From assembly GCA_963625295.1 (NCBI GenBank), contig CAVFTC010000064.1, positions 1-11,911 on the forward strand: 11,911 nucleotides of DNA, given 5' to 3'. This stretch comes from CAG-488 sp963625295. GTDB taxonomy: Bacteria; Bacillota; Clostridia; Oscillospirales; Acutalibacteraceae. Each line of letters begins with the position of its first letter. Positions within the stretch are counted from its first letter, which is position 1. A program made the position numbers and the translations under genes. Below, one piece after another: positions 6,131-11,911 of the stretch. The notes beneath the pieces were generated by a model. The model was not told the DNA's origin and ran no database searches. It saw nothing but the letters and a program-made list of their open reading frames with translations.

Positions 6131-6799
6131 TCAGCTTTTCCAATCTCTGATTTTTTCTCTGAGAAAATCGGCGAGAGCGTCGATCCCTTCGCCCGTCTTT
6201 GCGGAAATTGGGAAAATCTTTATGTCGGGATTTCGCCTGCGTGCGTATTCCTCGACCTTTTTCATGTCAAAATCAAAATACGGAAGCACATCGATTTTGT
6301 TGACGATCATTACATCGCATACCTCAAAAACAAGTGGATATTTAAGCGGCTTGTCGTGACCCTCCGGAACTGAAAGGATCATCATGTTGAGAGCCGCGCC
6401 CGTGTCAAACTCAGCAGGGCAGACAAGGTTGCCGACATTTTCAAGCACAACGAGGTCAAGCTCCCGAGTTTCAAGCTCGTTGATGCCCTGTCGTGTCATT
6501 TCGGCGTCAAGGTGGCACATTCCGCCCGTGTGAAGCTGAATGACCTTCGCCCCCGTGTATGATATTGTCTTAGCGTCAACATCGGAGTCGATGTCCGCCT
6601 CCATAACGCCGATTTTCGTATCCTTTTTCAGATTGTCGATGAGCTTCGTAAGCGTCGATGTCTTTCCCGAACCGGGGGAGGACATAAGGTTTATAAGCAG
6701 CGTCTTTTCTGCTTTCATTTGATTGCGAAGCTTTTCTGCGTCCTTGTTGTTATCTTCAAAAACGCTTTGCTTAACTTCAATTACTCTGTAGCTGTCCAT
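6131..6799 (-). CDS. hypB: Hydrogenase nickel incorporation GTPase HypB
   Basis: HypB is a SIMIBI-class GTPase that dimerises on GTP and passes nickel to the client enzyme with HypA. The 222-residue protein shows the P loop SSPGSGKTS (40-48), the acidic switch region MEADIDSDVDA (66-76), the dimer-interface metal-site residues Cys95-His96 in GGMCHLD, a further conserved Cys127 in ENVGNLVCPAEFD, and the guanine-specificity motif NKID (167-170). It lacks the N-terminal CxxCGC high-affinity nickel motif of the E. coli protein and any His-rich nickel-storage stretch, so it is a minimal HypB. The ATG at 6799 is preceded by GGGAGTGG. It is the first gene of the hypB-hypA-oxidoreductase unit, with its own promoter. 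Confidence 0.95.
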   Translation of the reverse strand: MDSYRVIEVKQSVFEDNNKDAEKLRNQMKAEKTLLINLMSSPGSGKTSTLTKLIDNLKKDTKIGVMEADIDSDVDAKTISYTGAKVIQLHTGGMCHLDAEMTRQGINELETRELDLVVLENVGNLVCPAEFDTGAALNMMILSVPEGHDKPLKYPLVFEVCDVMIVNKIDVLPYFDFDMKKVEEYARRRNPDIKIFPISAKTGEGIDALADFLREKIRDWKS

Positions 6800-6828
6800 T
6801 TTACCACTCCCGATATAATTCTATTTCT

Positions 6829-6857
6829 ATTATACTCCTACACAATGATGCAGTCAA
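6829..6857 (-). promoter_or_regulatory. Promoter for hypB-hypA-oxidoreductase operon
   Basis: On the minus strand, TTGACT at 6857-6852, a 17-base spacer, and a perfect TATAAT at 6834-6829. The predicted start near 6822 leaves a leader of about 22 nt before hypB. The 30-bp minimal palindromic element ends 18 bases upstream of the -35. I see no clear operator. Confidence 0.85.
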
Positions 6858-6874
6858 TGAAAAAATCAGACTAT

Positions 6875-6908
6875 TAAGGCAACACCGCACAATTGTGGTG
6901 TTGCCTTA
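6875..6908. mobile_element. Minimal (30-bp) palindromic MITE remnant; possible dapA terminator
   Basis: This is almost only the two terminal repeats of the 162-bp element family, joined: 18 bases of left end (AGGCAACACCGCACAATT) directly followed by a shortened right end (gtggtgttgcct), with TA at 6875-6876 and 6907-6908. It forms a near-perfect hairpin. On the minus strand it lies 23 bases after the dapA stop and is followed, after a short gap, by GATTTTTTC, so it could act as a weak terminator separating dapA from the hypB promoter. Confidence 0.65.
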
Positions 6909-6931
6909 AAACTTATTGGGATTGTGAGGCT

Positions 6932-7822
6932 TTATTCAATTAGCCCGTGATATTTCAGAGCGTGCTCAATCTTTTCCTTTGCAGAATCGCTCGGACGGGT
7001 GAGGGGAAGGCGGCAAACTCCGCTGTCTGTGCCCATTTGCGCCATTGCATATTTGACCGGCATCGGGTTCACATCGCAGAACAGAACCTCGCAGAGCCCA
7101 AGATAGCGAAGCTGGAGAGCCGTGGCATAGCCTGCGTCACCGTCAAGCGCAGCTTCGACTATATCGTGAGCCGCCTGCGGCATAATGTTTGATAATACGG
7201 AAATCGTGCCCTTGCCTCCGAGCAGGGTGAAGGCTGCGCTTTGATCGTCGTTGCCGCAGTATATGTCCAGCTCGTCACCGCAAAGCATCATTGTTTTCAT
7301 CAATGCGGAGAGATCTCCGTTGGCCTCCTTTGTTGCAACAACATTTTCAATTTGACTGAGCCGTTTGTAGGTTTCGGGCTTTATGTTTACTCCTGTTCTT
7401 GAGGGTACATTATAGACAATTATAGGTGTTGTCACGCTGTCGCTTATGCGTGAATAATGCTCAACCAAGCCCTCCTGCGAGCATTTGTTATAGTACGGTG
7501 TGACTATCAGCAGCGCATCGACACCGAGAGATTCCGCCGCTTGACTTTTCTTTATCACATTCTGAGTGTTGTTGCTGCCGGTGCCTGCGATGACGGGCAC
7601 TCTGCCGTTTACCTGCCTGACTGTTGCTTTGATGATCTGACGGTGCTCCCTTGTGTCAAGCGTTGCGCTTTCACCTGTCGTGCCGCATACGACTATTGCA
7701 TCCGTGCCGTTTTCAATTTGAAAATCAATTTGTCTTTTGAGAGCCTTGTAATCAACCTTCCTGTTTCCGTCGAACGGCGTGACTATCGCACATGCCGCAC
7801 CCGTAAAAACCGTTTTCTTCAT
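6932..7822 (-). CDS. dapA: 4-hydroxy-tetrahydrodipicolinate synthase
   Basis: DapA condenses pyruvate with aspartate semialdehyde, the committed step toward diaminopimelate and lysine. The 296-residue (beta/alpha)8-barrel has all key residues: the pyruvate-binding pair Thr48-Thr49 in GTTGES, Tyr111 in TPYYNK, Tyr137 in VYNVPSRTG, substrate-carboxylate Arg142, and Schiff-base Lys165 in VVATKEANGD. The frame stays open upstream to 7981, but the start at 7822 is chosen because MKKTVFTGAACAIVTPF is the family N terminus and AAGGAG lies 8 bases before it; the longer start would overlap asd. It follows asd by 71 bases on the same strand. That gap contains a hairpin with a T-rich tail, which may reduce readthrough from asd. 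Confidence 0.96.
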   Translation of the reverse strand: MKKTVFTGAACAIVTPFDGNRKVDYKALKRQIDFQIENGTDAIVVCGTTGESATLDTREHRQIIKATVRQVNGRVPVIAGTGSNNTQNVIKKSQAAESLGVDALLIVTPYYNKCSQEGLVEHYSRISDSVTTPIIVYNVPSRTGVNIKPETYKRLSQIENVVATKEANGDLSALMKTMMLCGDELDIYCGNDDQSAAFTLLGGKGTISVLSNIMPQAAHDIVEAALDGDAGYATALQLRYLGLCEVLFCDVNPMPVKYAMAQMGTDSGVCRLPLTRPSDSAKEKIEHALKYHGLIE

Positions 7823-7835
7823 TAAAACGCTCCTT

Positions 7836-7870
7836 ATATAAAAATAAAGACAGGAAAATGAATTCCTGCC
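7836..7870 (-). terminator. Hairpin with T-rich tail between asd and dapA, possible partial terminator
   Basis: On the minus strand, caggaa (7868-7863) pairs with ttcctg (7856-7851) around a 6-base loop, extendable past one mismatch, and is followed by TCTTTATTTTTATAT. The stem is short and the tail interrupted. No separate dapA promoter is evident in the 71-base gap, so it may tune rather than block dapA expression, or act as an RNA-stability hairpin. Confidence 0.45.
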
Positions 7871-7893
7871 TTTTAAACGATAGAATGTGTTTA

Positions 7894-8982
7894 TCAGTCC
7901 ATGTAGCCCTTTGCGCAAAGAAGCTCTGCAAGGAGAACTGCGCCGCCGGCTGCACCTCTGAGCGTGTTGTGTGAAAGACAAACGAACTTGTAGTCGTACT
8001 GAGTGTCCTCACGGAGTCTGCCGATGCTGACTGCCATGCCGCCCTCAAGGTCACGCTGCAGCTTTGTCTGCGGCATATTGTCCTCAGTGAAATAGTGGAG
8101 GAACTGCTTCGGAGCACTGGGAAGCGCAAGCTTCTGCGGCTCTCCGGAAAAGCTTTCCCAAACCTTGAGAATTTCGTCCTTTGACGGAGCTTTGTCGGCG
8201 AACTTCATGAATACTGCGCCCATATGACCGTTTGAAACAGGAACACGAAGGCACTGTGCCGTGAAGTGAGGCTCTGCTGCACAAGCAATTTCGCCGTTTT
8301 CAACCTTGCCCCAGATTTTGAGCGGCTCCTGCTCGCTCTTTTCTTCCTCACCGCCGATGAAGGGGATGACATTGTCTATCATCTCCGGCCATGTTTCAAA
8401 GGTCTTACCTGCGCCGGAAATTGCCTGATATGTGCAGACGAGAACATCGTCAACCTTGTATCCCGCCTTGTCAAGCGGATAGATTGCCGGAACATAGCTC
8501 TGAAGTGAGCAGTTCGACTTAACGGCAATGAAGCCTCTCTTTGTTCCGAGACGCTTTCTCTGGTCTGCGATAACCTCTATGTGATCGGCATTAAGCTCGG
8601 GAACGACCATCGGAACATCGGGAGTAAATCTGTGAGCGCTGTTGTTTGAAACAACGGGGCATTCAGCCTTTGCGTATTTCTCCTCAAGTGCCTTGATTTC
8701 ATCCTTCTTCATATCAACTGCGCAGAAAACAAAATCAACAAGCGAAGCGATTTTTTCAATATCTGCGGTTGCGTTGTAAACGGTAAGGTCTGCCATGCTC
8801 TCAGGCATCGGGGTGTCCATGCACCAGCGGCTGCCGACAGCCTCTTTGTATGTTTTGCCCGCCGAACGGGGACTTGCCGCAACAAGAACGACCTCGAACC
8901 AAGGGTGATTTTCAAGCAAGGATGCAAATCTCTGTCCAACCATGCCGGTAGCTCCAATAATACCTACCTTGTATTTTTTCAT
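7894..8982 (-). CDS. asd: Aspartate-semialdehyde dehydrogenase (archaeal/fungal-type)
   Basis: Asd reduces L-aspartyl-4-phosphate with NADPH to aspartate semialdehyde, the branch-point precursor of lysine/diaminopimelate, threonine and methionine. The 362-residue protein starts with a Rossmann motif, GIIGATGMVGQRF (7-19). It has catalytic Cys158 in KSNCSLQ, probable substrate Arg246 and acid/base His253 in NGHMGAVF. The SNNSAHRFTPDVPMVVPELN segment (112-131) and the length near 360 fit the archaeal/fungal-type subgroup rather than the enterobacterial type; this subgroup call is from memory of family features. AAGAGGTG precedes the ATG. It leads the asd-dapA unit, so product and next enzyme are made together. 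Its promoter overlaps the divergent queA promoter. Confidence 0.95.
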   Translation of the reverse strand: MKKYKVGIIGATGMVGQRFASLLENHPWFEVVLVAASPRSAGKTYKEAVGSRWCMDTPMPESMADLTVYNATADIEKIASLVDFVFCAVDMKKDEIKALEEKYAKAECPVVSNNSAHRFTPDVPMVVPELNADHIEVIADQRKRLGTKRGFIAVKSNCSLQSYVPAIYPLDKAGYKVDDVLVCTYQAISGAGKTFETWPEMIDNVIPFIGGEEEKSEQEPLKIWGKVENGEIACAAEPHFTAQCLRVPVSNGHMGAVFMKFADKAPSKDEILKVWESFSGEPQKLALPSAPKQFLHYFTEDNMPQTKLQRDLEGGMAVSIGRLREDTQYDYKFVCLSHNTLRGAAGGAVLLAELLCAKGYMD

Positions 8983-9018
8983 TACAAATTCACCTCTTAA
9001 AGAAATTTTAAAAATGTG

Positions 9019-9047
9019 TTGCCATTCGACCGAATATGCAATATAAT
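9019..9047 (+). promoter_or_regulatory. Promoter for queA-tgt, overlapping the asd promoter
   Basis: TTGCCA at 9019-9024, a 17-base spacer, and a perfect TATAAT at 9042-9047. Predicted start near 9054, giving a leader of about 92 nt. Its -10 shares bases with the -10 of the opposing asd promoter. The leader contains a small hairpin (aagtca 9109-9114 with tgactt 9124-9129) just before the ribosome binding site. Confidence 0.8.
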
Positions 9048-9073
9048 ATTAGTCGTTGATTACTTGGTGTCAA
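9046..9073 (-). promoter_or_regulatory. Promoter for asd-dapA, overlapping the queA promoter
   Basis: On the minus strand, TTGACA at 9073-9068, a 16-base spacer and TAATAT at 9051-9046 (a TATTAT at 9049-9044 is an alternative). Predicted start near 9039, leaving about 57 nt of leader. That is too short for a lysine riboswitch or T-box, and none is visible. Confidence 0.75.
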
Positions 9074-9145
9074 CACTTTGAGAAAGATAATACCATTTTT
9101 TATTATTCAAGTCAAGAGCCAAATGACTTAAACAGAGGTTTTACG

Positions 9146-10171
9146 ATGAAAAAAAGCGATTTCTATTATGATCTGCCGGAGGAGCTGATTGCTCAGCATC
9201 CGATTGAGCCGAGAGACAGCTCAAGGCTTATGCGTCTTGATAAAAAAACAGGGGAGGTCGAGCACCTTCATTTTTATGATATAGTCGAGCTTCTTCACGA
9301 GGGCGACTGCCTTATACTCAATGATACAAGGGTTCTCCCCGCAAGGCTTTACGGCGTTAAGGAGGAGACGGGAGCGGTCGTAGAGTTTCTTCTTCTCAAT
9401 CAGCATGACGCTCACACATGGGAGGTCATGGCAGGACCGGGCAAGAAGGCGAGAGAGGGTGCAAAATTTACCTTCGGCGAGGGCATACTCAAAGCCGAAA
9501 TAAAGGAAGTTCTTGAAAACGGAAACAGAATTGCCGAGTTCTCCTATGAGGGTAATTTCTACACCGTGCTTGACAAAATCGGCGAAATGCCGCTTCCGCA
9601 CTATATAAAGGAAAAGCTTGAAAACAAGGAACGCTATCAAACGGTCTACTCCAAGGAGCTTGGCTCTGCCGCTGCGCCGACGGCTGGACTGCATTTTACT
9701 CCCGAGCTTTTGCAAAAAATTAAGGATAAGGGTGTAAAGATAGGCTTTGTAACGCTCCATGTCGGTATAGGAACCTTCCGCCCAGTTAAGACTGAAAATA
9801 TCGAGGAGCACAAAATGCACTCCGAGCATTATATGATACCTGCCGAAACAGCTGATATTATAAATGAAACGAAGAAAAACGGAGGCAGAGTTATCGCCGT
9901 CGGTACGACCTGCTGCCGCACGCTTGAATCGGTATGTCAGGCAAAGGGAAAAGTCTGCGAATACGACGATTGGACAAGTATTTTTATTTATCCCGGCTAT
10001 GAATTCAAGTGCATTGACGGACTTATTACGAATTTTCACCTGCCGGAAAGTACGCTTATCATGCTCGTCAGCGCATTCTGCGGCTATGAGCACACGATGA
10101 ACGCATATAAGCTTGCCGTTGAAGAAAAATACAGATTTTTCTCGTTCGGCGACGCAATGGCTATTCTTTAA
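9146..10171 (+). CDS. queA: S-adenosylmethionine:tRNA ribosyltransferase-isomerase (epoxyqueuosine synthesis)
   Basis: QueA transfers and rearranges the ribosyl group of S-adenosylmethionine onto preQ1 at position 34 of GUN-anticodon tRNAs, giving epoxyqueuosine. The 341-residue length is typical. Characteristic blocks are SDFYYDLPEELIAQHPIEPR (4-23), LNDTRVLPARL (58-68), AAPTAGLHFT (176-185), LHVGIGTFRPV (204-214), NFHLPESTLIMLVSAFCG (296-313) and the C-terminal FFSFGDAM. The frame opens further upstream at 9056, but the ATG at 9146 is chosen because MKKSDFYYDLP is the normal start, AGAGG lies 7 bases before it, and the extra 30 residues look non-coding. tgt begins 9 bases after its stop, so the two are translated from one mRNA. 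Confidence 0.97.
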   Translation: MKKSDFYYDLPEELIAQHPIEPRDSSRLMRLDKKTGEVEHLHFYDIVELLHEGDCLILNDTRVLPARLYGVKEETGAVVEFLLLNQHDAHTWEVMAGPGKKAREGAKFTFGEGILKAEIKEVLENGNRIAEFSYEGNFYTVLDKIGEMPLPHYIKEKLENKERYQTVYSKELGSAAAPTAGLHFTPELLQKIKDKGVKIGFVTLHVGIGTFRPVKTENIEEHKMHSEHYMIPAETADIINETKKNGGRVIAVGTTCCRTLESVCQAKGKVCEYDDWTSIFIYPGYEFKCIDGLITNFHLPESTLIMLVSAFCGYEHTMNAYKLAVEEKYRFFSFGDAMAIL

Positions 10172-10180
10172 GGAGGCAAA

Positions 10181-11317
10181 ATGGCAGAATTTAAAGTAAT
10201 AAAGCAGTGCGGAGCGGCTCGTCTGGGCGAGTTCAAAACCGTTCACGGAACGGTCAAAACGCCTGCGTTTCAGAATGTTGCAACCTGCGGAGCAATAAAG
10301 GGTGCGCTTGACGCATACGACCTCAAGGATATTCACGCTCAGGTTCAGCTTTGCAACACCTATCATCTTCATGTCCGACCGGGCGATGAACTTATAAAGG
10401 AGCTTGGCGGACTTCACAAATTCACGGGCTGGGACGGACCCATTCTGACCGACAGCGGCGGATTTCAGGTTTTTTCACTTGCAAAGCTTCGTCAAATCAA
10501 GGAGGAGGGCGTAACCTTTGCCTCTCATATTGACGGCAGACGCATTTTCATGGGACCAGAGGAGAGCATGAGGATTCAGTCAAATCTCGCTTCAACCATA
10601 GCTATGGCATTTGACGAGTGCGTTGAAAATCCGTCAACCTATGAGTATGCCAAAAACTCCTGTGAAAGGACGACAAGATGGCTTATAAGATGCAAGGAGG
10701 AAATGGAAAGGCTCAACGCCTTGCACGACACAATAAATAAGGATCAGCTTCTTTTCGGCATAAATCAGGGCTGTGTTTACGACGAGCTGAGAATCGAGCA
10801 TATGCAAAGAATCGCAGAGCTTGACCTTGACGGCTATGCGATAGGCGGTCTTGCCGTCGGAGAGCCGAAGGAGGATATGTACAGGATAATTTCCGCCGTT
10901 GAGCCGTATGCGCCGAAGAATAAGATCCGCTACCTCATGGGCGTAGGAACTCCCGGCAATATCATTGAGGGCGTTAGCCGGGGCGTCGATCTTTTCGACT
11001 GCGTAATGCCGTCAAGAAACGCCCGTCACGGTCAGCTTTTCACGATGAACGGAATAATCAATATCAACAATGCAAAGTATATGAAGGACGACGCACCGAT
11101 TGACCCTGAGTGTGACTGTCCGACCTGCCGCAGACATTCGAGAGCTTACATAAGGCATCTGTTCAAGGCTAAGGAAATGCTTGCAATGCGCCTTTGCGTT
11201 ACTCATAACCTTTATTTCTATAATACGCTGATGGAGAAAATCCGTGACTCATTGGCAAACGGTACATTTGAGGAATTTAAAGAAAAATATGTTGATTTGC
11301 TCGATATGCGAATTTAA
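10181..11317 (+). CDS. tgt: tRNA-guanine(34) transglycosylase
   Basis: Tgt exchanges guanine 34 of tRNA-Asp, -Asn, -His and -Tyr for preQ1, the substrate QueA then modifies. The 378-residue TIM barrel has base-recognition/acid Asp91 in TDSGGFQVFSL, Asp145-Cys147 in FDECVENP, the GGLAVGE loop (222-228), nucleophile Asp273 in FDCVMPSRNARHG, and zinc ligands Cys311, Cys313, Cys316 and His342. Cys147 and Val226 sit where preQ1-using bacterial enzymes have Cys and Val. The segment after TPAF reads QNVATCGAIKG rather than the more usual MPVGTxGTVK, a mild divergence I would expect in a clostridial subgroup. AAGGAGG lies between the queA stop and the ATG. yajC follows after 108 bases with its own promoter. 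Confidence 0.97.
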   Translation: MAEFKVIKQCGAARLGEFKTVHGTVKTPAFQNVATCGAIKGALDAYDLKDIHAQVQLCNTYHLHVRPGDELIKELGGLHKFTGWDGPILTDSGGFQVFSLAKLRQIKEEGVTFASHIDGRRIFMGPEESMRIQSNLASTIAMAFDECVENPSTYEYAKNSCERTTRWLIRCKEEMERLNALHDTINKDQLLFGINQGCVYDELRIEHMQRIAELDLDGYAIGGLAVGEPKEDMYRIISAVEPYAPKNKIRYLMGVGTPGNIIEGVSRGVDLFDCVMPSRNARHGQLFTMNGIININNAKYMKDDAPIDPECDCPTCRRHSRAYIRHLFKAKEMLAMRLCVTHNLYFYNTLMEKIRDSLANGTFEEFKEKYVDLLDMRI

Positions 11318-11363
11318 TGGTGAAGTTAATCTATAAAATTAACATAATATACACAAATAAAGC

Positions 11364-11392
11364 TTGCAAAAGCTGACATTATAATGTATAAT
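11364..11392 (+). promoter_or_regulatory. Promoter for yajC
   Basis: TTGCAA at 11364-11369, a 17-base spacer and perfect TATAAT at 11387-11392; a second TATAAT at 11380-11385 has poor spacing to that -35. Predicted start near 11399, 27 bases before the ATG. A weak 6-bp AT hairpin (11325-11330 with 11338-11343) lies between tgt and this promoter but has no U run, so readthrough from tgt is likely. Confidence 0.8.
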
Positions 11393-11425
11393 ACAGGCGT
11401 TATGTATAAATTAGGAGGATAACCA

Positions 11426-11860
11426 ATGAACTATTTAACCTTTTTAGCAGCAACAACCACATCAACCGGAAAGACCGGCAGCAGCTGGACAATGATTCTC
11501 ATGATGGCGGCGATTTTCGGCGTTATGTATTTCCTGATGATCAGACCGCAGAAGAAAAAGCAGAAGGAAGAACAGTCAATGCGTGACAATCTTCAAATCG
11601 GCGATGAGGTCACAACGATCGGCGGCATCATCGGCAAGATTGTTACGGTTAAGGACGATTCCCTTATCATTGAGACAGGCGCAGACAGAAACCGTATGAA
11701 GATCACTCGCTGGGCTATCAGCCAGAACAACACCGCCAACGAAAAGCTTGCGGCAGAGCGTGCAGCAGCCAAGGAAGCCGCCGAGAAGGAAAAGGCAGCC
11801 CGTATGGAGGCCAAGGGCAAAGCTCCGAAAGAAAAGAAAAATAAGGAAGAAAAGTTTTAA
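11426..11860 (+). CDS. yajC: Preprotein translocase subunit YajC
   Basis: YajC is a small membrane partner of SecD-SecF in the Sec export machinery. The 144-residue protein has a short Thr/Ser-rich N terminus, one membrane helix at about 22-39 (WTMILMMAAIFGVMYFLMI), the hallmark IRPQKKKQKEEQ immediately after it, and a cytosolic domain with LQIGDEVTTIGGIIGKIVTVKDDSLIIET. Residues about 105-144 are a long Lys/Glu/Ala-rich charged tail, longer than in many YajC proteins of about 90-110 residues. AGGAGG precedes the ATG. queA-tgt-yajC is a conserved order, usually followed by secD and secF, which would lie beyond the window. The stop codon TAA at 11858-11860 is built from the TA flank and first base of an inserted palindromic element, so the original end may have differed. 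Confidence 0.95.
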   Translation: MNYLTFLAATTTSTGKTGSSWTMILMMAAIFGVMYFLMIRPQKKKQKEEQSMRDNLQIGDEVTTIGGIIGKIVTVKDDSLIIETGADRNRMKITRWAISQNNTANEKLAAERAAAKEAAEKEKAARMEAKGKAPKEKKNKEEKF

Positions 11861-11911
11861 GGCAATACCGCACAATTGAGGTGTGCGGATTGCGCAGTAA
11901 GATTTTTCGTC
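11858..11911 (-). mobile_element. Palindromic MITE-like element, inverted copy cut by window end
   Basis: From TA at 11858-11859 the sequence reads AGGCAATACCGCACAATT and continues through 52 bases of the element to the window edge. It matches the reverse complement of the right half of copies 1 and 2 (gcggattgcgcag, gatttttcgtc), so it is in the opposite orientation. Its first base completes the yajC stop codon. The rest of the element, and any gene after it, lies outside the window. Confidence 0.8.

Noticed and set aside
7823..7981. Upstream extension of dapA to an ATG at 7981
   Set aside because: It would overlap the end of asd, adds 53 residues absent from the family, and lacks a good ribosome binding site, whereas 7822 has AAGGAG and the canonical N terminus.
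8983..9039. Lysine riboswitch or T-box upstream of asd
   Set aside because: The leader is only about 57 nt, with no specifier-type structure, T-box sequence or long multi-helix fold.
9056..9145. Upstream extension of queA to an ATG at 9056
   Set aside because: The ATG would lie at the predicted transcription start, and the 30 extra residues resemble untranslated leader.
9054..9145. preQ1 riboswitch in the queA leader
   Set aside because: The AGAGG before the start has no matching CCTC-type partner and no A-rich pseudoknot tail in the right place; only a small 6-bp hairpin is seen.
9221..10417. Open frame of 398 codons on the minus strand opposite queA and the start of tgt
   Set aside because: It is antisense to two well-recognised genes and spans their junction. 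The product is rich in Cys, Phe and Arg with no known motif.

Overview
The window looks like chromosomal DNA from an anaerobic, low-to-mid GC Clostridia, most likely a gut Oscillospiraceae/Ruminococcaceae-type bacterium. This rests on strong AGGAGG ribosome binding sites, sigma-A style promoters, the rpsF-ssb-rpsR and queA-tgt-yajC gene orders, an iron-sulfur flavoprotein typical of strict anaerobes, and intergenic hairpin repeats of a kind I associate with that group. The genus is not resolved.

Layout. 1-477 is the 3' end of a probably secreted protein with Ig-like sequence, then a hairpin. 549-1196 is a HAD-family hydrolase. 1207-2391 is a complete transcription unit: extended -10 promoter, structured leader, rpsF, ssb, rpsR and an intrinsic terminator. 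2392-2887 has no genes. It holds two near-identical 162-bp palindromic MITE-like elements, each between TA dinucleotides, with a different tandem-hairpin repeat between them. On the minus strand, 6857-2888 is a second unit: promoter, hypB, hypA, a 940-residue Fe-S/FAD/NAD(P) oxidoreductase and a terminator. Also on the minus strand, 9073-6932 carries asd and dapA, the first steps from aspartyl phosphate toward lysine and diaminopimelate. On the plus strand from 9019, queA and tgt (queuosine tRNA modification) are followed by yajC (Sec translocon), which has its own promoter. The yajC stop codon is formed at the junction with another copy of the MITE-like element, which runs off the window end.

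How the parts work together. S6, SSB and S18 are co-produced, and the leader could allow S6:S18 feedback. HypA and HypB are nickel-delivery factors co-transcribed with a large electron-transfer flavoprotein, with no hydrogenase gene in view; this is the most interesting functional linkage. Asd and DapA act consecutively. Tgt inserts preQ1 and QueA builds the epoxycyclopentane ring. The asd and queA promoters overlap back to back. The most unusual non-coding content is the hairpin-element family: four copies (two full, one 30-bp minimal, one cut by the window edge), all at 3' gene ends. Most of the window is otherwise ordinary housekeeping DNA.
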